64,000 nt of DNA from CAIYZT01 sp052387855 (GCA_052387855.1 JBQTIT010000021.1:1-64000), one strand, 5' to 3'; shown: positions 32,595 through 42,026, counted from the first letter of the stretch. Translations and numbers: made by a program. Notes: a model not told the origin generated them from the letters alone.

Positions 32595-33463
32595 GCGATC
32601 AGGCGCGCAGCGCGGCCGAGGCGCTGCGCGCGGCCGTCCGGCACCTGCGCGCGGCCGGCGTTCCCGATGCGCCGGGCGATGCGCGGGTTCTTTTGGCCGA
32701 TGCCATGGGTCTGGGACCGGACCGGCTGACCCTGCACCTGCCCGATCCGCTGGACCCGGCGGCCGAGGCGCGGCTGGCCGCCCATCTGACCGCGCGCGCG
32801 GCGCGGCAGCCGGTGTCGCAGATCGTCGGGCGGCGGCTTTTCTGGGGGATGGAGTTCATCGTCACGCCGCAGGTGCTTGACCCCCGGCCCGAGACCGAGG
32901 TTCTGGTTGCGGCGGCCATCAGCCGGCCCTTTGTCAAGCTGCTCGATCTGGGCACGGGATCAGGTGCGATCCTGCTGGCCTGCCTGACCGCGATGCCGAT
33001 GGCTACGGGGCTGGGGGTTGACCTGTCGCCCGGCGCGCTGGCGGTCGCGCGGCGCAACGCGGTGGCGCTGGGGCTGGAGGGGCGGGCAAGGCTGGGACTT
33101 TCGGACTGGTTCGCCGCCGTTCCGGGCCGCTATGACCTGATCGTGTCCAACCCGCCCTATATTGCCGCCGACGAGATGCCGGCGCTGGAGCCCGAGGTGC
33201 GTCTGCACGAGCCGCACATCGCACTCAGCCCCGGCGGCGACGGGCTTGGCGCCTACCGGCAGATCACCGCCGGGGCCATGGCGCGGCTGATGCCGGGGGG
33301 GCGGATCCTGCTGGAGATCGGCCCGACGCAGGGCGCGGCGGTGCGCGCCATGCTGGCGGCGCAGGGGTTCGAGCGTTGTGCCCTGCTGCCTGATCTGGAC
33401 GGGCGCGACCGGGTGGCGATGGCCTATGCCCCGGGCGGCGATCAGGGCTGCGGATCTGTGTAG
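32591..33463 (+). CDS. prmC: Peptide chain release factor N5-glutamine methyltransferase
   Basis: A 290-aa SAM-dependent methyltransferase that modifies the GGQ glutamine of release factors. An N-terminal helical substrate domain precedes LLDLGTGSGAILLA (motif I) and the glutamine-recognising NPPYIAADE at 187-195. The following LEPEVRLHEPHIALSPGGDGL is typical of HemK/PrmC. The start overlaps prfA by four bases. Confidence 0.96.
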   Translation: MSDQARSAAEALRAAVRHLRAAGVPDAPGDARVLLADAMGLGPDRLTLHLPDPLDPAAEARLAAHLTARAARQPVSQIVGRRLFWGMEFIVTPQVLDPRPETEVLVAAAISRPFVKLLDLGTGSGAILLACLTAMPMATGLGVDLSPGALAVARRNAVALGLEGRARLGLSDWFAAVPGRYDLIVSNPPYIAADEMPALEPEVRLHEPHIALSPGGDGLGAYRQITAGAMARLMPGGRILLEIGPTQGAAVRAMLAAQGFERCALLPDLDGRDRVAMAYAPGGDQGCGSV

Positions 33464-33490
33464 AATTCGCGGCTATCCCGGGATTTTCCC

Positions 33491-33519
33491 TTGCAATGCC
33501 AGCCGGAGCATGGTTATTC
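33491..33519 (+). promoter_or_regulatory. Weak candidate promoter for the DUF4167 gene
   Basis: TTGCAA (33491-33496) and TTATTC (33514-33519) are separated by 17 bases in the 174-base gap after prmC. This would give a leader of more than 100 bases before the ATG at 33638. The -10 is a poor match and the leader shows no clear riboswitch fold. Confidence 0.25.
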
Positions 33520-33637
33520 GCCTCTCGTAAGGTTGCGGGCCGCATGGGTCCTGACCGCCGAATCCTCCCCTTTTGCGCGACGGCATTTTTCCTCAGCGGA
33601 ACACGCGCGCAAACGGATCAAAGCTCACAAGGACCAA

Positions 33638-34432
33638 ATGCGCTCTTCAAAGTCCCGCTCGCGTTCGAAGCAGAACCGCCCGCGCACGCTTGGAAACATC
33701 ATCAACCGCGTGTTCGACAGCTCTGGTCCCGAAGGCAAGGTGCGCGGCACGCCGCAGCAGATCATCGAGAAGTACCAGCTTCTGGCCCGTGACGCGCAAC
33801 TGTCCAACGACCGGGTGGCGGCCGAGAATTTCCTACAGCACGCCGAGCATTACACGCGCCTTCTGGCCGAGGCCACGCGCGAGATGCAGGCCGAGCAGGA
33901 GGCGCGCCAGCAGTACGGTCAGCAGGGCGGCTATGGCCAGCCGAACGGCATGCGCGAGCGCCAGAATGGCGAGCGGCCGGCGCGCGGCGATGATGAGGGC
34001 GACGAGCGGGCCTATCCGGGTGAGGGCGCAGAGGACGACCGCTCGAACCTGGTCGATCTGCCCGAGCAGAACCGCCCCGCACGGCGCGAGTTCACCCCGG
34101 ACCGGCCGCGTGAAGAGCGGCCACGCTTTGACCGCCCCCGCGACGACCGCCCCCGCGACGACCGCCCGCGTGAGGATCGCCCGCGTGAAGATCGCCCGCG
34201 CGGTGACGGCAACCGCGCCGACGCCAACCGCCCGCGCCCCCCGCGCGAGGACCGGCCCCGCGAAGACCGCCCGCAAGACCGCAAGCCCGAAAGCGCGTTG
34301 CCGCGCTTTATCGAGCAGCCCCTGGTGATGCCGGCAGAGCCCGCCCCGGCGCCCGAGGCGGCCGAACCCGCGCCCGCCAAGCCCCGCGCCCGCCGCGCCG
34401 CCCCCAAGGTGGAAAAGCCGGCCGAAGAATAG
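33638..34432 (+). CDS. DUF4167 protein with RPR(D/E)DR repeat tail
   Basis: A 264-aa protein. The first about 85 residues are the conserved DUF4167 domain, beginning MRSSKSRSRSKQNRPR and including GTPQQIIEKYQLLARDAQLSNDRVAAENFLQHAEHY. After that comes low-complexity sequence: a Gln/Gly stretch, an acidic segment, then about a dozen tandem RPR(D/E)DRP-type units at roughly residues 155-220, and an Ala/Pro/Lys-rich end. The repeats alternate Arg with Asp/Glu and are probably disordered and RNA- or partner-binding. The ATG at 33638 has AAGGA just upstream. It faces rsmA convergently. The function is unknown. Confidence 0.85.
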   Translation: MRSSKSRSRSKQNRPRTLGNIINRVFDSSGPEGKVRGTPQQIIEKYQLLARDAQLSNDRVAAENFLQHAEHYTRLLAEATREMQAEQEARQQYGQQGGYGQPNGMRERQNGERPARGDDEGDERAYPGEGAEDDRSNLVDLPEQNRPARREFTPDRPREERPRFDRPRDDRPRDDRPREDRPREDRPRGDGNRADANRPRPPREDRPREDRPQDRKPESALPRFIEQPLVMPAEPAPAPEAAEPAPAKPRARRAAPKVEKPAEE

Positions 34433-34436
34433 GCCG

Positions 34437-34453
34437 GGGGGCCGAGTGCCCCC
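34437..34453. terminator. Small hairpin between convergent DUF4167 and rsmA genes
   Basis: GGGGGC (34437-34442) pairs with GCCCCC (34448-34453) around a five-base loop in the 20-base gap between the two stop codons. There is no T run on either strand, so it would be at best a weak, possibly bidirectional terminator. Confidence 0.3.
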
Positions 34454-35289
34454 TATGCGACCAGCCGGGCGAGGGCGCAGAACTGTTCCAGCCCGATCTC
34501 TTCGGCCCGCGCCGTGGGTGCGATGCCGGCCGCCAGCAGATGCGCTTCGATCGCCGGGCCCATGCCCCTCAGCGATGAGCGCAGCATCTTGCGCCGTTGA
34601 TTGAATGCCATCGCCGTCAGCCGCGACAGCACCGCGCCGTCGGCCGCAAAGCGCGGCGCCGCTAGCCGTGTCAGGTGCACCACCGCAGAATGAACCTTGG
34701 GCGCGGGAACAAAGGCCTCGGGCGGCAGACCCATGACGATCTGCGCATCGCAGCGCCACTGCGCGAGCAGGGCAAGGCGGCCGTAATGGTCGCTGCGCGG
34801 CGTGGCCACGATGCGCTCGGCCACCTCGCGCTGGAACATCAGCGTCAGCGACTGCCAGAAGGGCGGCCAGTGATCGGGCGTCAGCCAGCGCACCAAAAGC
34901 TCGGTGCCGACATTGTAGGGCAGGTTGGCCACGATCCGCACCGGCGCGGTCAAAAGCGCGGCAGCGTCGATCTTGAGCGCGTCACCCTCGATCACCGTCA
35001 GCCGGCCGGGATAGGCCGCCGCGATCTGATGCAGGGCAGGCAGGCAGCGCGGGTCCTTCTCGATCGCCAGCACATGGCGCGCCCCCTCGGCCAGCAGTCC
35101 GCGCGTCAGCCCGCCGGGCCCGGGGCCGATTTCAAGCACGTCGCAGGCCGACAGATCGCCGGCCATGCGCGCGATCTTGGCCGTCAGGTTCAGGTCGAGC
35201 AGGAAGTTCTGCCCAAGCTGCCGCTTGGCCGCCAGATCGTGGCTGCGGATCACCTCGCGCAGGGGCGGCAGGCCGTCAATCGTGGCCAT
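34453..35289 (-). CDS. rsmA: 16S rRNA (adenine1518/1519-N6)-dimethyltransferase
   Basis: A 278-aa KsgA-type methyltransferase that dimethylates two adenines in the 3' hairpin of 16S rRNA during small-subunit assembly. KRQLGQNFLLDLNL near residue 23 and VLEIGPGPGGLTRGLL near 51 bind SAM, and NLPYNVGTELL is the catalytic motif IV. The ATG at 35289 overlaps the end of pdxA by 14 bases. It is the last gene of the lptF-to-rsmA operon. Confidence 0.96.
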   Translation of the reverse strand: MATIDGLPPLREVIRSHDLAAKRQLGQNFLLDLNLTAKIARMAGDLSACDVLEIGPGPGGLTRGLLAEGARHVLAIEKDPRCLPALHQIAAAYPGRLTVIEGDALKIDAAALLTAPVRIVANLPYNVGTELLVRWLTPDHWPPFWQSLTLMFQREVAERIVATPRSDHYGRLALLAQWRCDAQIVMGLPPEAFVPAPKVHSAVVHLTRLAAPRFAADGAVLSRLTAMAFNQRRKMLRSSLRGMGPAIEAHLLAAGIAPTARAEEIGLEQFCALARLVA

Positions 35290-36274
35290 GTCCCGCCCTT
35301 GCCATGCGCGCGGCCATCCGGAGCGCCGCAATCAGGCTGTCCGCCCGTGCCAGCCCCTTGCCCGCGATGTCCAGCGCGGTGCCGTGGTCGGGCGAGGTGC
35401 GCACGAAGGGCAGGCCAAGCGTGACATTGACCCCGCCGTCAAAGTCGATGGTCTTGATCGGGATCAGCGCCTGATCGTGATACATGCAGATCGCCGCGTC
35501 ATAGCCGGCGCGCGCGCGGGGGTGGAACATCGTGTCGGCCGGCAGCGGGCCGGTCAGGGCCATCCCCTCGGCCGCAAGGCGCCGGACAAGGGGGGCGATC
35601 AGGTCAATCTCTTCGCGCCCCATGGCGCCGCCTTCGCCGGCATGGGGGTTCAGCCCGGCCAGCGCCAGCCTTGGCCGCGCGATGCCGAACGAGCGGCGCA
35701 GGGCGGCCTCCGTGATGCGGATCGTCCGCTCCAGGAGATCGGCGGTCAGGCGGGCCGGCACCTCGGCCAGCGGAATGTGGATGGAGGCCGGCACCACGCG
35801 CAGGCCCTCGCAGGCCAGCATCATCACCACATCGCACCCGCCCGCCAGATGGGCGAGGTATTCGGTATGGCCCGGAAAGGCAAAGCCGGCGCCGTCCTTG
35901 AGCGCCTTCTTGTGGATCGGCGCGGTACAAAGGGCCGCGGCCGCGCCGGATCGGACCAGCCCCACCGCCCGCGCGATGACCTCGACCACGGCCGCGGCAT
36001 TGCCGGCGACGGGCGTGCCGGGCCGCTGGGGATGGGCAAAGGGATGGGCAAGAACGGGCAGGGTGCGGGGCGGCAGGCGCAGGGCCTGATCCGGCGCGTC
36101 GATCAGCGCGAAATCCGTGCCCAAGGGCAGATGCGCCGGGTCGCCGATCCAGAAGAACGGCACGTCGTGCCCCAGCGCCGCGCGGGCGAGGGGGGCAAGC
36201 TCGGGGCCGATGCCCGCAGGCTCGCCGCAGGTCAGGGCGATCGGGGCAACCGGCACCTCAGGGCTCGGTGACAT
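35276..36274 (-). CDS. pdxA: 4-hydroxythreonine-4-phosphate dehydrogenase
   Basis: A 332-aa enzyme of the DXP-dependent vitamin B6 pathway. It has the family start ALTCGEPAGIGPELA, HTEYLAHLAGG with a metal-binding His, the block LNPHAGEGGAMGREE, and AAICMYHDQALIPIKT near the C-terminus. The ATG at 36274 lies inside the end of surA. A GTG at 36256, just beyond the surA stop, would give 326 aa and is also plausible. Neither has a clear ribosome-binding site, suggesting translational coupling. Confidence 0.95.
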   Translation of the reverse strand: MSPSPEVPVAPIALTCGEPAGIGPELAPLARAALGHDVPFFWIGDPAHLPLGTDFALIDAPDQALRLPPRTLPVLAHPFAHPQRPGTPVAGNAAAVVEVIARAVGLVRSGAAAALCTAPIHKKALKDGAGFAFPGHTEYLAHLAGGCDVVMMLACEGLRVVPASIHIPLAEVPARLTADLLERTIRITEAALRRSFGIARPRLALAGLNPHAGEGGAMGREEIDLIAPLVRRLAAEGMALTGPLPADTMFHPRARAGYDAAICMYHDQALIPIKTIDFDGGVNVTLGLPFVRTSPDHGTALDIAGKGLARADSLIAALRMAARMARAGHGHD

Positions 36275-37538
36275 GGGCTTGGGCGCGCAGCGCTTCCAGA
36301 TGGTTCTGGGCCCGCAAGGCCATCTTCTGGTTCAGGAGCCGCGCACGCACATCCTGGCGCGAGGCTTCCAGCTCGACCGCCGGCTTGCGCGCGCAGAGCA
36401 TCACAAGGCTTTGCCCGCCCGTCCCGTCCGCCACAAGCGCGCTCTCGCCGGCGTCCAGCCCGGCCAGCGCCGCGCGGGTGGCCGGATCGAGCGCGCGTTC
36501 GGGCAGGCTCTGGCGCAGGTCCGTCTCTTCGGGCAGGCCGCGCGCAAGGCCCAGCAGGTCCTCGCAGCGGTCGACCCCGGCGCGCAGGGTGGCCGGATCG
36601 GTCTGGCCGGACAGGGGCAGGCGGACGAAATCCACCACCATGGCGCCCCGCGCCGCCGTCTCGGGCGCAAGCGGCTGGTCCGGCCCGGTGGACGAGCGGT
36701 CGCGCAGCAAGAGCAGCACGACGGACTCGGGCTGCATCACCAGCTCCGACGTCTGTCCGATCTCAAGACCGCCGACAGCCGCCGCGATCTCGGGCGGCAG
36801 GGCGGAAAGCGGGGTCCAGTCCAGCGCGCCGCCCTGCGCGGCCGAGGGCGACTTTGAATGCACCCGCGCCGCCGCGGAAAAGGCCACCGGCGCGCTGGAA
36901 AAGCGCTTGATCCGGCCGGCCAGCAGCGCCGCGTCAGAGGTTCCGGAAAGCGGGATCACGATCTCGGACAAAAGCAGGCTCGGCTCTCCGCCCGCCGCGA
37001 GGCCGCCGGCGATGGCGCGGTCGATCTCGCGCTCGGACACCGGGGTCAGCGCCAGATACTCTTGCCGGAACACCTCGCGCCAGACCAGCCCGGCGGAAAT
37101 GAAGTCGCGGAAGGTCTCGGGCGCCACCCCGCGCGCGCCGATGGCGGCGGTGAACTCGGCCGCCGGCAGATTGGCGCGCGCGGCAAAGGTTTCCATGCCG
37201 GCCATGATGGCATCGGCGGTCACCTCGATCCCCAGCGCCTTGGCCGCCTGCTGGCGCAGCCGGTCGTCGATCAGTGCCTGGCGCGCCTCGGACGCGGCGT
37301 CGATGCCGGGCTGGAGCAGCGCAAAGAGCGTGGCGCGCTGGTCCAGCTCGAAGTGCGAGATCACCATGCCGTTGACCGTGATCGCCGGGGAAAAGGCGCT
37401 TTGCTGCCCAAGGACCGGCGCGGCCAGCCCGCAAAGCAGCACCGCGCAAAGACCCAGACCGGCCAGACCCGGCCCGGGGCGCCGGGGCGCCCGCAGCCGT
37501 CGCAACATCGTGCGGAGTTCTCTCATCGTCACCTTCAT
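36258..37538 (-). CDS. surA: SurA-type periplasmic peptidyl-prolyl isomerase/chaperone
   Basis: A 426-aa secreted parvulin-type folding factor for outer-membrane proteins. After a basic N-terminus comes a signal core, LAGLGLCAVLLCGLAAPVLGQ. The SurA N-terminal chaperone domain starts at ITVNGMVISHFELDQRATL, followed by one rotamase domain with FSAAARVHSKSPSAAQGGALDW. The ATG at 37538 overlaps the lptD stop as ATGA; further in-frame ATGs follow at 37526 and 37508. It lies next to lptD, whose product its family helps to fold. Confidence 0.9.
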   Translation of the reverse strand: MKVTMRELRTMLRRLRAPRRPGPGLAGLGLCAVLLCGLAAPVLGQQSAFSPAITVNGMVISHFELDQRATLFALLQPGIDAASEARQALIDDRLRQQAAKALGIEVTADAIMAGMETFAARANLPAAEFTAAIGARGVAPETFRDFISAGLVWREVFRQEYLALTPVSEREIDRAIAGGLAAGGEPSLLLSEIVIPLSGTSDAALLAGRIKRFSSAPVAFSAAARVHSKSPSAAQGGALDWTPLSALPPEIAAAVGGLEIGQTSELVMQPESVVLLLLRDRSSTGPDQPLAPETAARGAMVVDFVRLPLSGQTDPATLRAGVDRCEDLLGLARGLPEETDLRQSLPERALDPATRAALAGLDAGESALVADGTGGQSLVMLCARKPAVELEASRQDVRARLLNQKMALRAQNHLEALRAQAHVTEP

Positions 37539-39670
37539 CCCCGGCATCGGGCCGAGGGGCCGCGTGTGCCGCCGCCAAAACCCAAAAGCTCGACCGTCAA
37601 TCCGAAATCGGTTGCCGGAGTTACAGTAGTCGAGGAGGTGAAACGACGCGAGACCGAAAGATCGACCTTCAGGCATTCATTTAGAAACTCAAGGCTGGCC
37701 CCCGCGCTGGTGGGCCGGTCGTTCCACAGGTCAAGCCGCGAATCGGCCGCGATGGTCCAGTTGCCGCCAAGCCGGGTGCGCCCGTCCAGAACCAGCTCGC
37801 GCGTCGGCGTATCGCGCCCCTCTAACGGCTCGGCCCTTGCCTCGGTCAGGCCAAGCGCCAGAGCGGTGCCGGCCCGGTCCAGCGACAGGCGAAGGTCGGC
37901 CTTGCCGGGCACCAGCCCGGCCCCGGCCAGTATCCGCGCCTCCAGCGCCAGCCCCTCGCCGCCATGGGCCGACATCGCCAGAAGCCAGTCGGACCGGCGG
38001 CCCGACAGCCCCGAGGCATCGGTGAACTGGCCCAGATCGTCAAGCCGCAGCACGCGGCCGGCGGCAAGGTCCAGCGAAAAGTCGGCGCCGTCCTGATAAA
38101 GATACCGCGCCCCGAGGTTAAGATGCAGCCCGCCCTCGACCGCGTCGGAGCCCGGATAGCGGTTCAGGGCAAAAAGATTGCCCTCGTCAAACTCCACCAG
38201 CGCCGAATCCTCGTTCGGGATGCTGTCATCGGCCGCAGGCGCCGCGACAAGCTGCGCCAGCGGCTCGATCAGGTGGCTGGCGCCGGCCGGTCCCCTGCGG
38301 ATCACCGGATAGCCGATCTCGGCCGCGACGATGCCCGTCAGACGCAGATGGCGCCCGCCATAGACCGAATCCTGCGCGATGGCATAGTAATCGGCCGCCG
38401 CCATGGCCTCGGCGCCCATCACAAACCCGCCCGAACCGATCGCCGACCAGCGCCAGTCAAGCCCCAGCGAGAGCCGGTCCAGATCGCGCCCGTCCGCGAT
38501 GCCGTCGCTGTCCATGTCGGCCGGGTCGGAAGAGGGGCGGACATGGCTGTGCGCCTCGACCGAAAGGCCGGCCTGACCGCCCAGCACCGTGCCGGCAAGG
38601 CGCCGCTGATAGCCGATATCGCCGATCAGGACTGGCAGGCTTTCGTTGTCCTCGCCGTCGCGCAGCGACTGATAGCCGATGATCCGGGCCGCGAAATCCG
38701 CCTGTCGCGCGGTGCGCGACAGGGTGATGCGGCTGTCCAGCCGGTCCTTGTCGGAAATGCCGTAGTCGAACAGATAGGCGCGGTCCGACACCAAGAGGCC
38801 GCTGCCGGTCAGCGCGAGGCCCAGCGGCAGGGAAAAGGCGCCCTCGGCGCCAAGGTAGCCGCGCAGGTCCCCGCCCAGCGAGCGGTCCTGCGACAGCGCC
38901 CCGGTCACGCTGAAGCCGCCCCCGGTCACCGCCTGCCGATAGCGCAGCGTCAGCGTCTGGCCGGCTTGCGAGGTCAGTTGCGGCGTAAAGGTCAGATCCC
39001 GGCTGGGGCCGAGGGTCTGGAAATAGGGCAGGCTCAGGCCAAATCCGGTCGTGGAGGACGAGGACAGGCGCGGCACCAGAAAGCCGCTGGCACGGTCTTG
39101 CGAGGGGTCAGGCAGGCGCAGGCGCGGCAGGTAGAACACCGGCACGCCGGCAAAGCGCAGTTGCGCGCCGGAAAAGTAAAGCTGACGCGCCTCGGCGTCG
39201 TGCAGGACCGAACGGGCGCGGATCTCCCACAGGGGCGGGCGGCCGGCGCAGATGGCGCAGGACGAGGCCGCGACCCGCACCAGCCCCGACAGCCGCCCGC
39301 CGTCGCTGCGAAGCACCTCGGCGGCGGCGATCTGCAACTGGTCCGCCAGCACCAGACGGGCCGAGGTCAGGATGCCGGTCGTCAGGTCGGCCGACAGCGC
39401 GGCCTGATCGGCCAGAAACCTGGTGCCCGCCCCGTCCGTCAGGGTGATCGGCCCCTCGATGGTCAGCAGGTCCGCCCCGGCGTCGAACACCAGCCGCGAG
39501 GCGGTCAGGCGCCGGCCACGGTAATAGATCTCGACCCCGCCCTCGGCGATCAGGGTGTTGCCGGCGACGACCAGGATGCGGTCGGCCAGAAGGGTGGCCT
39601 GCTCCTGCGCGCGCGCCGGAAGCGACAGGCCCAGCAGCAGGGCCAGGCCGAAAAGCGCCGCGCGCAGCAT
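37535..39670 (-). CDS. lptD: LPS-assembly protein LptD
   Basis: A 711-aa outer-membrane beta-barrel that inserts lipopolysaccharide in the outer leaflet. The signal peptide MLRAALFGLALLLGLSLPARA is followed by an OstA/LptA-like jellyroll domain (VVAGNTLIAEGGVEIYYRG) and a large barrel. Cysteines occur as C-x2-C in SSCAICAG and as a single Cys near the end (NECLKVD), fewer than in E. coli. The ATG at 39670 was preferred over 39679 because GGAGG then has a nine-base spacing and the signal peptide starts cleanly. It follows lptG and precedes surA. Confidence 0.93.
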   Translation of the reverse strand: MLRAALFGLALLLGLSLPARAQEQATLLADRILVVAGNTLIAEGGVEIYYRGRRLTASRLVFDAGADLLTIEGPITLTDGAGTRFLADQAALSADLTTGILTSARLVLADQLQIAAAEVLRSDGGRLSGLVRVAASSCAICAGRPPLWEIRARSVLHDAEARQLYFSGAQLRFAGVPVFYLPRLRLPDPSQDRASGFLVPRLSSSSTTGFGLSLPYFQTLGPSRDLTFTPQLTSQAGQTLTLRYRQAVTGGGFSVTGALSQDRSLGGDLRGYLGAEGAFSLPLGLALTGSGLLVSDRAYLFDYGISDKDRLDSRITLSRTARQADFAARIIGYQSLRDGEDNESLPVLIGDIGYQRRLAGTVLGGQAGLSVEAHSHVRPSSDPADMDSDGIADGRDLDRLSLGLDWRWSAIGSGGFVMGAEAMAAADYYAIAQDSVYGGRHLRLTGIVAAEIGYPVIRRGPAGASHLIEPLAQLVAAPAADDSIPNEDSALVEFDEGNLFALNRYPGSDAVEGGLHLNLGARYLYQDGADFSLDLAAGRVLRLDDLGQFTDASGLSGRRSDWLLAMSAHGGEGLALEARILAGAGLVPGKADLRLSLDRAGTALALGLTEARAEPLEGRDTPTRELVLDGRTRLGGNWTIAADSRLDLWNDRPTSAGASLEFLNECLKVDLSVSRRFTSSTTVTPATDFGLTVELLGFGGGTRGPSARCRG

Positions 39671-39671
39671 G

Positions 39672-40766
39672 TCAGCCATCCTCCAGGTGCAAGAGCAGCC
39701 CGGCCGACATCAGGATCGCGATGAGCGGCGGCGACCAGGCGGCCAGCAGCACGGGGATCTGGGCGTTCTCGCCCAGAACCTGGCCGAAGTTGCGCAGAAA
39801 ATAGATCACAAAGCCGCACAGGAGCGCGAGCAGCACCAGCGGCCCGGTGCCGCCCGCCCGCGCATGGCGCATGGTGAACCCCGCCGCGATCAGCACCATG
39901 GCGCTGAGAAACAGCGGCGAGGCGAGTTCCTGCGCAAAGCGCATCCGATGCGCCAGGCCGGAAAAGCCGGCGCCTTCCAGATCGCGCACATAGGCCCGCA
40001 GGTCCCAGAAGCTGACGGCGGCCGGCGCGGCGAAACTGCCGGCGATCCTGGCGGCGGTCAGGTCGGTCGCCACGCTCAGCCCGCTGTCCCGGCTCCGGGC
40101 GGTCTGCTCGGGGTTGGCGTCCGTCAGGCTCCAGGCCTTGGCGCCGCTGAGCGCCCAGGCCCCCGGCTCCAGCCGGGCCGAGGTGGCGCTGATCCGCCCG
40201 TTCAACGCCCCTTGCGCGTCATAGGTCAGAAAGCTGACCCCGAAAAGCTCGGTCGCGTCCAGATTGCTGCGCTGCGCGTGGATAACCGTCTGTCCGGCAG
40301 CCGAGCCCTGGCGCAGCCACAGCCCCGCCGCGCTGACCGAGCCGACCGAACCGCCGCTGGTCTGGTCAGAGACCCGGTCCTGATAGGCGCGCTGGGTGGC
40401 GGCGGTGACCGGGTTCAAGAGCGCCACGCCGACCGCGCCGATGGCAAAGGCGGTCAGCGCCGGCGACAAGAGAAAGCGCAGACCCGACCGCCCGGCGCCG
40501 CGCACCACCACCAACTCGGACGACCGCGCCAGCCCGATGAACAGCCCGATGGCCGACAGGATCACGACCAGAGGCAGGATCTGGTACAGCGTGGCCGGCG
40601 CACTGGTCAGGGCCAGCGAAAAGGCCTCGGCAAAGGTGATGCCCCGGCCCGAGAACCGGCGCAGCTCTTCGATCACGCCGATGCCCAGCATCACGGCAAA
40701 GAAGGCGCCAAAAACCCGCAGGAACAGCCACAGAAAGCGCCGGGCGATGTACAGGTCCAGCGTCAT
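39672..40766 (-). CDS. lptG: LPS export ABC transporter permease LptG
   Basis: A 364-aa YjgP/YjgQ-family permease with two blocks of three membrane helices flanking a periplasmic beta-jellyroll. It starts MTLDLYIARRFLWLFLRVFG, and RSSELVVVRGAGRSGLRFL is the coupling region. It extracts lipopolysaccharide from the inner membrane with LptF and LptB, which is not in this window. The ATG overlaps the lptF TGA as ATGA. Confidence 0.94.
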   Translation of the reverse strand: MTLDLYIARRFLWLFLRVFGAFFAVMLGIGVIEELRRFSGRGITFAEAFSLALTSAPATLYQILPLVVILSAIGLFIGLARSSELVVVRGAGRSGLRFLLSPALTAFAIGAVGVALLNPVTAATQRAYQDRVSDQTSGGSVGSVSAAGLWLRQGSAAGQTVIHAQRSNLDATELFGVSFLTYDAQGALNGRISATSARLEPGAWALSGAKAWSLTDANPEQTARSRDSGLSVATDLTAARIAGSFAAPAAVSFWDLRAYVRDLEGAGFSGLAHRMRFAQELASPLFLSAMVLIAAGFTMRHARAGGTGPLVLLALLCGFVIYFLRNFGQVLGENAQIPVLLAAWSPPLIAILMSAGLLLHLEDG

Positions 40767-41887
40767 GCCGGGGCCGCCCCGGCCGGACGCCGCCGCCGTG
40801 CCCGCTGCGACAGCCGGATCAGGCCAAGCCCCGCCCCCGCCGCCAGCGCCGGCGCGAGATAGGCCAGCATCCAGCCCTGACGCGCCGACAGCCCAAGCCG
40901 CACCGAGCCGGTGGACAGACCCTGCACCAGCACCATCATCACGATGGCCAGCGCGATCTGGCGCCAGAGGCCAAAGCGGCTGTAGCTGCCCTGCATCAGC
41001 GCGCCAAAGCCGATCAGCGCCGCGCCGAGCGCCAGGAACGGGTCGGCAAAGCGGCTGTGGGCCTCGAACAGCAGCGCGGCGGGGCTTGCCTTGGCTTCGG
41101 CCAGGATCCCGGCGCTGGGCCAGAGCAGATCGCGCGTCGGCAAGAGCTGGGCCTCGCGCCCGCGCGGCAGGGGCGCGCTGACCAGGGCGCCAAGATCATA
41201 GGTGAAATCGGCAAAGCGCGTGACCGCCAGCGTCGCGCCTTGCAGGTTCAGCACCTGCGCCATGCCGTCGATCATGATCAGCTTTGGCCCATGCTCGCCC
41301 CGGACAAAGATCGCCCGGCCGGCGGTATAGATCGTCTCGCGGCCCGGGTTGCGCGCATCGGCCAAAAGCAGGTTCTCCAGCGCGCCGTTGTCCGCGATGC
41401 GGCCCAGATACAGCGTCACCCCCGGCGCGGGATGCAGGAACTGCGCTTCTTTCAGATACTGCGCCGTCAGATTCTCGGAAATCTCGGCGCGGCGGTCGAC
41501 CATCATGCGACGGCTCTCGGGCACCAGCACATGCGCCAGCACCAGCATCATCGCCGCCACGCTGAGCCCGAACAGGATCACCGGCCGCGCCATCCGCAAC
41601 GCAGAAAAGCCGGTGGCCTGCATCACCACCAGCTCGCTTTCGGCCGTCAGGCGGTTGATGACATAGACCGTGGCCGCAAAGGCCGCGATCGGCAGGACCA
41701 TCAGAACCACGTTCGGCAGCGTCAGCGCCGAAATTTCCAGAAAGACCAACGCCGACTGGCCATCGCCGATGAGTTGGTCAAACAGCGCCACCGCCCGGTT
41801 GACCCAATAGACCGCAACCAGCACCAAGGCGAAAAAGCCAAAGAGCGCAAGCAGTTGCGAATAGATGTAGCGGTCGATTCTGGCCAA
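40763..41887 (-). CDS. lptF: LPS export ABC transporter permease LptF
   Basis: A 374-aa partner of LptG with the same architecture. ARIDRYIYSQLLALFGFFAL opens helix 1, TAESELVVMQATGFSALRMARP is the coupling region, and ISENLTAQYLKEAQF begins the periplasmic part. No ATG or GTG fits the family start. A TTG at 41887, with GGAAG seven bases upstream, gives the expected N-terminus, and the long open frame upstream has no similarity. It is first in the operon and divergent from pepA. Confidence 0.9.
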   Translation of the reverse strand: MARIDRYIYSQLLALFGFFALVLVAVYWVNRAVALFDQLIGDGQSALVFLEISALTLPNVVLMVLPIAAFAATVYVINRLTAESELVVMQATGFSALRMARPVILFGLSVAAMMLVLAHVLVPESRRMMVDRRAEISENLTAQYLKEAQFLHPAPGVTLYLGRIADNGALENLLLADARNPGRETIYTAGRAIFVRGEHGPKLIMIDGMAQVLNLQGATLAVTRFADFTYDLGALVSAPLPRGREAQLLPTRDLLWPSAGILAEAKASPAALLFEAHSRFADPFLALGAALIGFGALMQGSYSRFGLWRQIALAIVMMVLVQGLSTGSVRLGLSARQGWMLAYLAPALAAGAGLGLIRLSQRARRRRPAGAAPA

Positions 41888-42026
41888 GCGGATGCTTCCG
41901 TTCCCTGATCCTTCCTGTCTATCCCACAATGGGGGGCGGCGAAAACTCCCATCTGGCGCTTGGCGCGATCTCGGCCTAGCCTTGGGCGAAAGACGGCCGC
42001 CTCCGGCCGCCCTCAGGAGCCATGAG

